From: Clostridia bacterium
Lineage (GTDB): Bacteria > Bacillota > Clostridia > Christensenellales > Borkfalkiaceae
DNA length: 37,831 bases
Reading direction: 5' to 3'
Assembly (NCBI GenBank): GCA_021204825.1
Contig: JAJPYR010000086.1
Span: forward strand, 1-37,831
Shown: piece after piece, positions 7,116 through 14,264 of the stretch
Position numbering within the stretch: position 1 is the stretch's first letter
Layout of the letters: every line of letters starts with the position of its first letter
Position numbers and translations under genes: made by a program
The notes under the pieces: generated by a model
Told to the model about the DNA's origin: nothing
Seen by the model: only the letters and a program-made list of their open reading frames with translations
The model's database searches: none

Positions 7116-8852
7116 ATGCTTGAGGACATTACGGACGAAAAACTGAAGGGCATGACCATACCAAAGCTGGAAGCTCTGGCGCAGGAGATACGTGAGAAGA
7201 TCACGGACACTGTGATGCAGAACGGAGGGCATCTTGCGTCCAATCTGGGGATCGTTGAGCTCACGATTGCCCTGCATTATGTCTTTGACTTCCCCTGCGA
7301 CAAGCTCATTTTTGACGTTGGCCACCAGTGCTACACCCACAAGCTCCTGTCCGGAAGGTATGAAGAGTTCCCCACGCTCCGCAAGAAAGGAGGCTTGTCC
7401 GGCTTTCCCAAGAGGGAAGAGTCCGTATATGACGCATACAACACAGGCCACGCAGGAACGTCCGTATCCGCAGCGCTTGGCATTGCCAAGGCAAGGGACA
7501 TAAAGGGCGAGGACTTCAACGTCATTGCCGTCATAGGAGACGGGTCCTTCAACAACGGCCTTGTGTACGAGGCATTCAACTCCGTGCGCCTGCTCAATTC
7601 CCATTTCCTGTTAATATTAAATGACAACGGCATGAGCATAACGCCCACAGTGGGCACCATGCATGACTATCTTGAGTTCCTTGAAAAGGACACCCAGCAG
7701 CAGAGCAAGAAAAAACGCCATGCAGAGATCTTTGAGCGCTTCGGCTTCGCCTATGACGGAGTCTATGACGGCCATGACATAGCCTTCTTAATCTCCAAGC
7801 TCAAGGAGATAAAGGGCCGTCTCAAGACGGAGAGCATAATCCTGCACGTCCTTACAAAGAAGGGCAAGGGGTATGAGTTCTGCGAGGAGGACCCACAGAG
7901 CACGCACGGCATCTCACCGTCCGGCTCAGAGCCTATAACTGCAGAGTACTCCGGAGTCCTTGGCAGTACCCTCTGCGAGCTCGCGGAAAAGGACCCCAGG
8001 ATTGTTGCCGTAACGGCTGCCATGACCCCTTCCCTGGGATTGTCCGGGTTCTTCCAAAAGTTCCCGGAAAGGTCTGTGGACGTTGGCATCTGCGAAGAGC
8101 ATGCATCCGTCCTGTGCGCAGCAATGGCCACGCAGGGCTTAAAGCCGTATTACGCCATATACTCCACTTTTTTGCAGCGTGCGTATGATGAGATAATCAT
8201 AGACATCTGTTCCCAGAACCTGCCCGTGACCCTGTGCATAGACAGGGCGGGAGTAGTGGGCGCAGACGGCGAGACCCACCAGGGCGTCTTTGACCTCTCC
8301 TACTTAAGCTCCGTCCCCAACCTCACCATAGCCGTACCAAAGGACGTGCGGGAGTTCCGTGACATGCTGGAGGCCAGCGCAGGCTTCTGCGGCCCCCTGG
8401 CAATCCGTTATCCCAGAGAGGGCAAGCGCCTGTTCATATCCGAAGAGCCCTTTGTCTTCGGCAAGTGGGAGACCCTTGCAAAGGGGGACGGAAGGTACGC
8501 CATCCTCGCATGCGGGGAGCGTGCCATAACGGCCTCATTCCTTGCAGCAGACATCCTTTCCTCCCGGGGCATCCGTCCGGCCATCATAAACGCCCGCTTC
8601 ATCAAGCCCCTGGACACAGAGATGCTCTCATCCATCCGGGAGGCCAATATAATAACGGTGGAGGACAACGTCTGCACGGGCGGCTTCGGAAGCCTTGTGG
8701 ACACATATTACGTAAACTCCTCCAGGCACATCCGTCATTTCGCCCTCCGGGATGCCTTCATTCCCCAGGCAACGGTATATGAGTCCCTTGAAGACCATGG
8801 CATAACAGGCGAGAAAATAGCCGCATATATAGCTAAAAATGAGATTGGATAA
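7116..8852 (+). CDS. dxs: 1-deoxy-D-xylulose-5-phosphate synthase
   Basis: This 578-residue thiamine-diphosphate enzyme joins pyruvate and glyceraldehyde 3-phosphate, the first step of the MEP isoprenoid pathway. The order is TPP-binding domain, transketolase-like pyrimidine domain, then C-terminal domain. H70 and H75 lie in GHQCYTHK. The diphosphate-binding motif is GDGSFNNG (D142) with NDNGMSI downstream, a slightly divergent form of the usual GDGA...NDNEMSI. The catalytic glutamate lies in ICEEHA (E327), and the substrate-binding DGETHQG holds H388. It is somewhat shorter than the usual 620 or so residues, because of shortened loops rather than truncation. AAGAGAG precedes the ATG. The stop overlaps tlyA by 14 bases. 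Confidence 0.95.
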   Translation: MLEDITDEKLKGMTIPKLEALAQEIREKITDTVMQNGGHLASNLGIVELTIALHYVFDFPCDKLIFDVGHQCYTHKLLSGRYEEFPTLRKKGGLSGFPKREESVYDAYNTGHAGTSVSAALGIAKARDIKGEDFNVIAVIGDGSFNNGLVYEAFNSVRLLNSHFLLILNDNGMSITPTVGTMHDYLEFLEKDTQQQSKKKRHAEIFERFGFAYDGVYDGHDIAFLISKLKEIKGRLKTESIILHVLTKKGKGYEFCEEDPQSTHGISPSGSEPITAEYSGVLGSTLCELAEKDPRIVAVTAAMTPSLGLSGFFQKFPERSVDVGICEEHASVLCAAMATQGLKPYYAIYSTFLQRAYDEIIIDICSQNLPVTLCIDRAGVVGADGETHQGVFDLSYLSSVPNLTIAVPKDVREFRDMLEASAGFCGPLAIRYPREGKRLFISEEPFVFGKWETLAKGDGRYAILACGERAITASFLAADILSSRGIRPAIINARFIKPLDTEMLSSIREANIITVEDNVCTGGFGSLVDTYYVNSSRHIRHFALRDAFIPQATVYESLEDHGITGEKIAAYIAKNEIG

Positions 8853-9597
8853 GACAGTGCAGGAGCATTACGGCTCCCGCAGCAAAGCTGCGCAGGCCAT
8901 CTCAGACGGGCTGGTGCTCGTAAACGGAAAGCCGTCAGAGGCCTCATACAGCGTGAAGGAAACGGATGAGATATCCTTCCTGGAGGCCGCAGAGTCCTAT
9001 GTCTCCGCCGGCGGGTTCAAGCTTGCCAAAGCTCTCAGGGACTTCAGCTTCTCCGTACAGGGCTTCATATGCGCGGACATAGGCGCAAGCAACGGAGGCT
9101 TCACAGACTGCCTCTTCCAGAACGGCGCAAAGAAGGTGTACTGCATAGACGTGGGGGAGAACCAGCTGGACAAATCCCTCCTGGACAAAAACGTAGTCAT
9201 CATAGACAACTGCAACGCCCGCAATCTTTGCACGGACATCTTCAAGGATTCTCTGGACCTTGTAACCATAGACGTCTCATTCATCTCCCTCACATACATC
9301 CTGGGCGCCGTATCCAGTGTCCTGCAGGACGGCAGGCATGTCCTGGCGCTCATAAAGCCCCAGTTTGAGATGGACTCTCCGTCTGTGGGCAAGAACGGAA
9401 TAGTGCGGGACCCAAGGCTACGCAAGCGGGCCGTATCCAGGATTTTGGGGTATGCCGCAACTGTTTCCCTTGCCCCGCAAAGGATAACAGAGGCACCCAG
9501 GCGCGAAGGGAAAAACGTTGAATATGTTGTCCTTTTAGAGAAGAGCGGAACTCCGCAGGATGAAGAAAAGCTTTTGAAGGCCGTTGGGCTGCAGTAA
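8839..9597 (+). CDS. tlyA: TlyA-family rRNA 2'-O-methyltransferase
   Basis: This 252-residue protein has an N-terminal S4 RNA-binding domain (about 1-60, MRLDKTVQEHYGSRSKAAQA) and an FtsJ-like methyltransferase domain. The S-adenosylmethionine site reads DIGASNGGFTDCLFQNGA, and the catalytic lysine lies in LALIKPQFE. Family members methylate 16S and/or 23S rRNA ribose 2'-hydroxyls; which sites are modified here cannot be told. The start lies 14 bases inside dxs, implying coupled translation. The C-terminal codons and the stop form part of a terminator hairpin. Confidence 0.93.
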   Translation: MRLDKTVQEHYGSRSKAAQAISDGLVLVNGKPSEASYSVKETDEISFLEAAESYVSAGGFKLAKALRDFSFSVQGFICADIGASNGGFTDCLFQNGAKKVYCIDVGENQLDKSLLDKNVVIIDNCNARNLCTDIFKDSLDLVTIDVSFISLTYILGAVSSVLQDGRHVLALIKPQFEMDSPSVGKNGIVRDPRLRKRAVSRILGYAATVSLAPQRITEAPRREGKNVEYVVLLEKSGTPQDEEKLLKAVGLQ

Positions 9598-9614
9598 GCC
9601 CTGCGGCCTTTTAT
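9577..9614 (+). terminator. Terminator overlapping the tlyA stop codon
   Basis: The outer stem AAGGCCG (9577-9583) pairs with CGGCCTT (9604-9610), with an inner GGGCT/AGCCC stem. The tlyA TAA (9595-9597) lies inside the hairpin. A TTTATT tail follows. Confidence 0.75.
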
Positions 9615-9699
9615 TATGTTCATTCCCGGACCGTAATCCTGCATTTTTTGCAATTTTCACAAAGATTTTAGCAACGTAAATACACATTTCCGGAATATG

Positions 9700-9727
9700 T
9701 TGAATAAACTTTGAAAAGTGATATACT
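9700..9727 (+). promoter_or_regulatory. Promoter of the NERD protein gene
   Basis: The -35 TTGAAT (9700-9705) and -10 TATACT (9722-9727) have a 16-bp spacer. The predicted start near 9734 lies just before the GGGGAG ribosome-binding site at 9743-9748. Confidence 0.65.
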
Positions 9728-9759
9728 GTCCTGTAGGCTTTTGGGGAGAGCATAATATC

Positions 9760-10512
9760 TTGAGCAACGGATTTATAGTATTCATAATCTGCATGTGCCT
9801 TGTGGTCTGTGTCATTATCGCGCTGATCATTACATTTGTGTACAGGCGCAGGCACAAGAAGCCGTCAGCTTCCGAAAGAGCGAAAGACAGAAAGCAGCAG
9901 CTTATTGCGAAGGGCATAGAGGGCGAGGATTACGTGGAGTCCATCCTGAATGAACTGGGAGAGCCCGTGCGCGTATTCAGGGACATAGTCCTGGACACTG
10001 ATACGGACCTCGGGACTACAGAGATAGATTTCATTGTAATCACAGAGAACGGCGTCTTCATTCTGGACGTAAAGTCCTGGGACGGCATATACAAGTGCGA
10101 TGTCACGAAGACCAGGAACGGCAAGTATGATTATGACCTGATAGTGTACAACAACAGAGTAGAGAAGTTCCTGTCATGCGATGACCAGGCCATAATGCGC
10201 AATGCCGGCCATTACAATGCCGTATGCAAGCTTATAGCCGATTACGGAGACAAGCGCCTCAACAAGTGGCTGAAAAACAAGGTGCACAGCTACGTTGTAT
10301 TCCGCCAGGACAACTTCAACGGCCAGTGCGACAGGGCCATAAACGCCCATGAGCTCATATATACAATACGGAACTTCCACGGCAAGCTGGATGAGCAGGA
10401 TATAGATGCCCTTGCAGAAATCATAAGGGACCACCACAGCCGAATCCCCAGGGAACAGCATATAGAGAACCTTCTCAAAATGTTTCCCAATGACTATGAT
10501 GCCGCAGCATGA
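9760..10512 (+). CDS. Membrane-anchored NERD (nuclease-related) domain protein
   Basis: This 250-residue protein has one strongly hydrophobic segment near the N-terminus (about 5-27), then the basic stop-transfer YRRRHKK, which places the rest in the cytoplasm. A NERD domain follows: GIEGEDYVESIL, TEIDFIVITENGVFILDVKSWDG. It has the PD-(D/E)xK-like residues D90, D103 and K105. The domain resembles restriction-type nucleases, but activity is rarely shown, so function is unknown. I chose the TTG start at 9760 because GGGGAG lies 11 bases upstream and the downstream promoter excludes the earlier ATG at 9718. It interrupts the usual tlyA-nadK adjacency and has its own promoter and terminator, so it is probably an insertion in the block. 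Confidence 0.8.
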   Translation: MSNGFIVFIICMCLVVCVIIALIITFVYRRRHKKPSASERAKDRKQQLIAKGIEGEDYVESILNELGEPVRVFRDIVLDTDTDLGTTEIDFIVITENGVFILDVKSWDGIYKCDVTKTRNGKYDYDLIVYNNRVEKFLSCDDQAIMRNAGHYNAVCKLIADYGDKRLNKWLKNKVHSYVVFRQDNFNGQCDRAINAHELIYTIRNFHGKLDEQDIDALAEIIRDHHSRIPREQHIENLLKMFPNDYDAAA

Positions 10513-10536
10513 TTCCTGCGTGCAATATGCAATCCG

Positions 10537-10568
10537 GGCTGTCTGTCATAAAGGCAGACGGCCGTTTT
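10537..10568 (+). terminator. Terminator after the NERD gene
   Basis: A 9-bp stem, GGCTGTCTG with CAGACGGCC (one G-U pair), has a 9-nt loop and a GTTTTC tail. Confidence 0.7.
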
Positions 10569-10636
10569 CATACATACGGGTCTGCAAAACCGCCTTTGCA
10601 CCGGGCCGGATAAAGATATAAACAGTCATTTATGCT

Positions 10637-10687
10637 TGCATTTTGATCTAATGCACATTGTAGAAAATATTATGCATATTTGCATAA
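10637..10687. promoter_or_regulatory. Paired TGCAT inverted repeats upstream of nadK-argR-recN
   Basis: Two inverted repeats lie next to each other: TGCATT/AATGCA (10637-10642 and 10650-10655) and TTATGCA/TGCATAA (10670-10676 and 10681-10687). The second ends six bases before the -35 box. This is a plausible operator region. It resembles an ArgR box in character (AT-rich, palindromic), but half-site spacing is two bases shorter than the usual ARG box, so the binding protein is unknown. Confidence 0.5.
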
Positions 10688-10693
10688 AATAAC

Positions 10694-10722
10694 TTGTAAA
10701 ACAAGCCCGGAAGTTGTATACT
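10694..10722 (+). promoter_or_regulatory. nadK promoter, probably giving a leaderless mRNA
   Basis: The -35 TTGTAA (10694-10699) and -10 TATACT (10717-10722) have a 17-bp spacer. The expected +1 is near 10729, two bases before the NadK ATG. Confidence 0.75.
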
Positions 10723-10730
10723 GGATAACA

Positions 10731-11546
10731 ATGATGAAAGCAGGAATCTTTTTCTACAAGAAGTATCTGGAAGAGAACAGGGATACTATAAAGCACATCG
10801 TGGAAGAGCTGAAAAAGGGCGGTGCGGAGCACAGTATTGTCACGGACAGAAAGGATCTGAAAGGCCTGGATGTGCTCATTGTCCTCGGCGGGGACGGCAC
10901 CATTCTGTCAGTTGCCACGGAGTGTGCAAGGCAGGGAGTGAAGATAATAGGCATCAACTACGGACGCATGGGATTCCTGTCCGAGTTTGAGCAGGACTCT
11001 GTGGATGAGGCCGTATCGCTTATATGTTCCGGAAAGTTTGAGACCTGCACAAGGAGCCTTCTGGAGATATCCTTCGGCTCAGAGATTCATCTGGCTCTCA
11101 ATGACGTGGTCCTGCAGCGCAGCACAACCGGCAGGGATTTTGCCAATACGGTCAACATAAGGGCCGAGATTGACAAGGTGCTTGTGGACAACTTCCAGGC
11201 AGACGGCATCATAATAAGCACGCCCACAGGCTCCACGGCATACTCGCTGTCCGCCGGAGGCTCAGTGCTGGCTCCTGACCTCAACGCTTTCATCATGACA
11301 CCCATATGCCCGCACAGCCTTCATTCAAGGCCGATAGTATTCAGCAATGACGCGGAAGTCACCTTGTATCCTGTGAATTCCAGAGCGCCTCTGGCCGTAA
11401 TCGTTGACGGACGGGGCACGGGGGAAGTCTGGAACGGAGATCCGGTAACAGTCAGAAAATCAGCATACAGCCTGGACTTCATATCCAACGGCTGCATGAA
11501 CTTCTATAACAAGCTGCTCTCAAAGATGAGCAAATGGAGCACATGA
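10731..11546 (+). CDS. nadK: NAD kinase
   Basis: This 271-residue enzyme phosphorylates NAD to NADP. The family signatures are clear: GGDGTILS, INYGRMGFLSEFE, the NxxD-type LALNDVVLQR, and GSTAYSLSAGGSVLAP followed by TPICPHSLHSRPIV. I chose the ATG at 10731 (with another ATG directly after it) because the earlier in-frame ATG at 10680 lies upstream of a strong promoter. The 3' end overlaps argR. The order nadK-argR-recN is classic for Bacillota. NadK and the arginine repressor share an operon here without an obvious metabolic link. Confidence 0.95.
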   Translation: MMKAGIFFYKKYLEENRDTIKHIVEELKKGGAEHSIVTDRKDLKGLDVLIVLGGDGTILSVATECARQGVKIIGINYGRMGFLSEFEQDSVDEAVSLICSGKFETCTRSLLEISFGSEIHLALNDVVLQRSTTGRDFANTVNIRAEIDKVLVDNFQADGIIISTPTGSTAYSLSAGGSVLAPDLNAFIMTPICPHSLHSRPIVFSNDAEVTLYPVNSRAPLAVIVDGRGTGEVWNGDPVTVRKSAYSLDFISNGCMNFYNKLLSKMSKWST

Positions 11547-11548
11547 CG

Positions 11549-12004
11549 ATGAACACGAAAACGGCTAGACTGCAGGCAATACAGCAGATAATTGCCTCCA
11601 AAGAAATCTCCAAGCAGGAAGACATCTGCGCAGAGCTCAACAGGCTCGGCTACAACGTAACCCAGGCCACAGTATCAAGAGACCTCAAAGAGCTGAACCT
11701 CTGCAAAGTTCCCGGGCACAGGAACAAGTTCCGCTACGCAAATTCAGACACTTATATGGAAGGAGTCACAGACCGCATGACGGCCCTGTTCAGAAGCTCC
11801 GTTCTCTCAATAAATTCAGCCAACAATCTCATTGTCGTAAAGGCAATGCGCGGCAACGCATCCTCTGTGGGCGTCTTCGTGGATTCACTGCAGATGCCTG
11901 AAATCATAGGCTCTGTTGCCGGCGATGACAACGTGCTCATTGTTGTGGACAGCAACGAGAACACACCCATGGTTGAAGAAAAGCTGAAGGCTTATCTCGA
12001 GTAA
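11549..12004 (+). CDS. argR: Arginine repressor ArgR/AhrC
   Basis: This protein of about 151 residues controls arginine synthesis and breakdown genes in response to L-arginine. The N-terminal winged helix-turn-helix contains SKQEDICAELNRLGYNVTQATVSRDLKELNL (key elements QEDI, TQATVSRDL). The C-terminal arginine-binding and oligomerisation domain has GSVAGDDNVLIVV. Possible starts are 11534, 11543 (an ATGA overlap with nadK) and 11549. GGAG at 11536-11539 is best spaced for 11549. recN begins 14 bases after the stop. Confidence 0.93.
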   Translation: MNTKTARLQAIQQIIASKEISKQEDICAELNRLGYNVTQATVSRDLKELNLCKVPGHRNKFRYANSDTYMEGVTDRMTALFRSSVLSINSANNLIVVKAMRGNASSVGVFVDSLQMPEIIGSVAGDDNVLIVVDSNENTPMVEEKLKAYLE

Positions 12005-12018
12005 TCCATTTATAAGGC

Positions 12019-13704
12019 ATGATTTCCAGCATATACATCAAAAACGTGGCCCTCATATCCGAGGCGCAGGCAGATTTTGACGAAGGCCTCAATGTCCTGT
12101 CCGGTGAAACCGGCTCCGGCAAGTCCGTAATCCTGGACTCCCTGAACTTCGTGCTAGGCTCCAAGGCAGACAAATCCATGATCCGTTACGGTGAAAAGGA
12201 AGCGTTTGTCCGGGCCGAATTTTCCGTGCCTGAAGATTCCGATGCCGCCAAGGCACTCTCCGGCATGGACATTGACACAGACGGCACGATAGTCATATCC
12301 AGAAAGTTCACTGCAGACGGCAAGAGCTCCATAAAGGTCAACGGCTGCACAGTCTCAGCATCCATGCTCAAGACCGTAACGCAGAAGCTTGTGGACGTTC
12401 ACGGCCAGAGCGAGCATTTCTATCTCCTTGAGGAAGCCAACCAGCTCAAGGTCATAGATGACCTGTGCGGCTCCAAGGGCGCTGCCATAAAGGCAAAGCT
12501 TTCTGACCTTATTGCCGAGAAAAAGGAAATCAAGGCAAAAATCGCATCCATAGGCGGTTCTGAACAGGAACGCGCCATAAAGGCCGACAACCTCAAGTAC
12601 GCCATAGATGAAATCACCAGGGCCGATGTCCGTGAAGGTGAGTTTGATGAACTCCAGGCCCGCAGAAAGCTTCTGGACAACCTTGAGAAAATTTTCAATG
12701 CCTTAGAGTCCGTCCGTTCCAGCTTCGGCGATGACAACGGCGTAACGGATTCCATATCCGTCTCCCGAAGGCTCATGAATTCCATTTCAGACCTGTCTGA
12801 CGAATATTCCGGCCTTGCAGACCGCCTGGAAAGCTTGTATGCCGATGCAGAAGACATCCTTGAATGTGTGGACGAATCCATCTCAAACCTCACGTTTGAC
12901 GAGCACGAGGCCGAAGAGATAGATGAGCGCATAGCCCTTTTAAAAAAGCTCCGCAAAAAGTACGGCTTCACGGAAGCAGACATCCTTGCATACCTGGAAG
13001 ACGCAAAGCAGCAGTATGATCTTCTTGCCAACAGCGAGCAGATGCTTGAAGAGCTCAACACGGATCTTACAGCAAAAAATGACGCCATCTACAAGCTCTG
13101 CAGGGAGCTTACAGACCTCCGCAAAAAGACCTCTGAAACTTTCTGCAAAGATGTTGTGAAGGAGCTTAAAACACTCAACATTGCCCACGCGCAGTTTGAA
13201 GTGAATTTCAAGGATTATGACCAGTCTTCTGCCAATCTGGATTCCTCCAACGGCTCGGACAAAATAGCATTCTATTTCTCCGCCAACAAAGGAGAGGTCA
13301 TGAAGCCCCTTTCAAAGGTAATCAGCGGAGGGGAGATGTCCAGGTTCATGCTGGCCATCAAGACCGTCCTGAAAGACCTCAACGGAATCTCAACGTTTGT
13401 CTTCGATGAGATAGATTCAGGCATCTCCGGATACACTGCATACACCGTTGCCGAGAAGTTCAGAGCCATTTCCAAATACGCCCAGATCCTCGCCGTATCT
13501 CATCTTCCTCAGGTCTGCGCATCCGCTGACAGGCAGTTTAAAATATACAAAACCGAAGAAGGGGACAAGACATACACGCGCATAATCCAGCTCTCTGAAG
13601 ATGACCGTGTGGACGAGATAATCCGTCTGACGGGAGGGGTGGTATCCGATGCCGCACGCACACACGCAATCGAGCTTCTGCAGTCCTTCAAAGAGAGGGA
13701 GTAG
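12019..13704 (+). CDS. recN: DNA repair protein RecN
   Basis: This 561-residue SMC-like ATPase acts in double-strand break repair. The N-terminal Walker A GETGSGKS is at residues 29-36. Long charged helical stretches in the middle form the coiled-coil arms. The C-terminal half has the ABC signature in VISGGEMSRFMLAIK, the Walker B FVFDEIDSGISG and the switch histidine in VSHLPQVCA. Length is normal. It is the last gene of the nadK operon and ends at a U-rich terminator. In spore formers this gene is commonly followed by spoIVB and spo0A; neither is present. Confidence 0.96.
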   Translation: MISSIYIKNVALISEAQADFDEGLNVLSGETGSGKSVILDSLNFVLGSKADKSMIRYGEKEAFVRAEFSVPEDSDAAKALSGMDIDTDGTIVISRKFTADGKSSIKVNGCTVSASMLKTVTQKLVDVHGQSEHFYLLEEANQLKVIDDLCGSKGAAIKAKLSDLIAEKKEIKAKIASIGGSEQERAIKADNLKYAIDEITRADVREGEFDELQARRKLLDNLEKIFNALESVRSSFGDDNGVTDSISVSRRLMNSISDLSDEYSGLADRLESLYADAEDILECVDESISNLTFDEHEAEEIDERIALLKKLRKKYGFTEADILAYLEDAKQQYDLLANSEQMLEELNTDLTAKNDAIYKLCRELTDLRKKTSETFCKDVVKELKTLNIAHAQFEVNFKDYDQSSANLDSSNGSDKIAFYFSANKGEVMKPLSKVISGGEMSRFMLAIKTVLKDLNGISTFVFDEIDSGISGYTAYTVAEKFRAISKYAQILAVSHLPQVCASADRQFKIYKTEEGDKTYTRIIQLSEDDRVDEIIRLTGGVVSDAARTHAIELLQSFKERE

Positions 13705-13725
13705 GCCTTCGGGCCTCTTTTTTTT
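13703..13725 (+). terminator. Terminator after recN
   Basis: The stem AGGCC/GGCCT closes a TTCG-type tetraloop and is followed by CTTTTTTTT. The recN TAG (13702-13704) touches the start of the stem. Confidence 0.85.
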
Positions 13726-14195
13726 GCCCAAAATCATCAAAATGACCATTATTATATCTGACATAGTACATTTCACATTGTATAATATAGTAATTTTTTC
13801 GTAGATTTGCATTGCAATTTCCGAATTTTACAAACTGTTGTTCATACTTTGTTCCTATTATCCAGGTCAGCGACATTCACCGGGGAATCTGATTGTGATT
13901 GGATTTGCTTACAAACGAATGTTTCTAATTAACTTGATTTTCCTTTTCCGGATGTGTGCAGAGTGGTGGCAAGATATTTAATTTTGACAATGTTGATATT
14001 GTATAAATGTATAAAAACTGTTGTTTGTACTTTTATTTAAACTTTTGTTCGTGCAATTTTCACATAGTGCCCCTTGTCCGGAAATTGAGCCTGAGAGGAT
14101 GTGTTGGCGGTTTTGTTTTTAATGAAGAGTGTTGCCGCTGTAGTTTTTGACGTGTGGGGACAGTTGTCTGAGGCAGAGATTGAATGCCAATTCTA
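13726..14195. other. AT-rich gap without a recognisable gene
   Basis: About 470 bp are much richer in A+T than the genes. No ORF with coding character is seen on either strand. It contains an 11-bp palindrome TTGCATTGCAA (13807-13817) and two related stretches, ACTGTTGTTCATAC near 13833 and ACTGTTGTTTGTAC near 14027, each followed by TTTGTTC-like sequence. Several TATAAT-like words occur. I saw no lysine riboswitch, T-box or tRNA. It may be a regulatory region for lysA, an undetected small RNA, or decayed sequence. Confidence 0.6.
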
Positions 14196-14224
14196 TTGAC
14201 TATCGCCCCTTGTTTTGATATTAT
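14196..14224 (+). promoter_or_regulatory. lysA promoter
   Basis: The -35 TTGACT (14196-14201) and -10 TATTAT (14219-14224) have a 17-bp spacer. The transcript would begin near 14231, with GAGGGT about nine bases before the ATG at 14265. Confidence 0.75.
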
Positions 14225-14264
14225 AAATTATAGTTATTGCAATGAATAAAGAGGGTCGGACCTA

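Noticed and set aside
10670..10687. Standard ARG box upstream of nadK
   Set aside because: Half-sites are two bases closer than in a known ARG box, so it is listed only as an unidentified palindrome.
13688..13876. 62-codon minus-strand ORF after recN
   Set aside because: It lies across the recN terminator and AT-rich spacer, with no ribosome-binding site or recognisable motif.
13726..14264. Lysine riboswitch upstream of lysA
   Set aside because: The conserved L-box segments were looked for and not seen.
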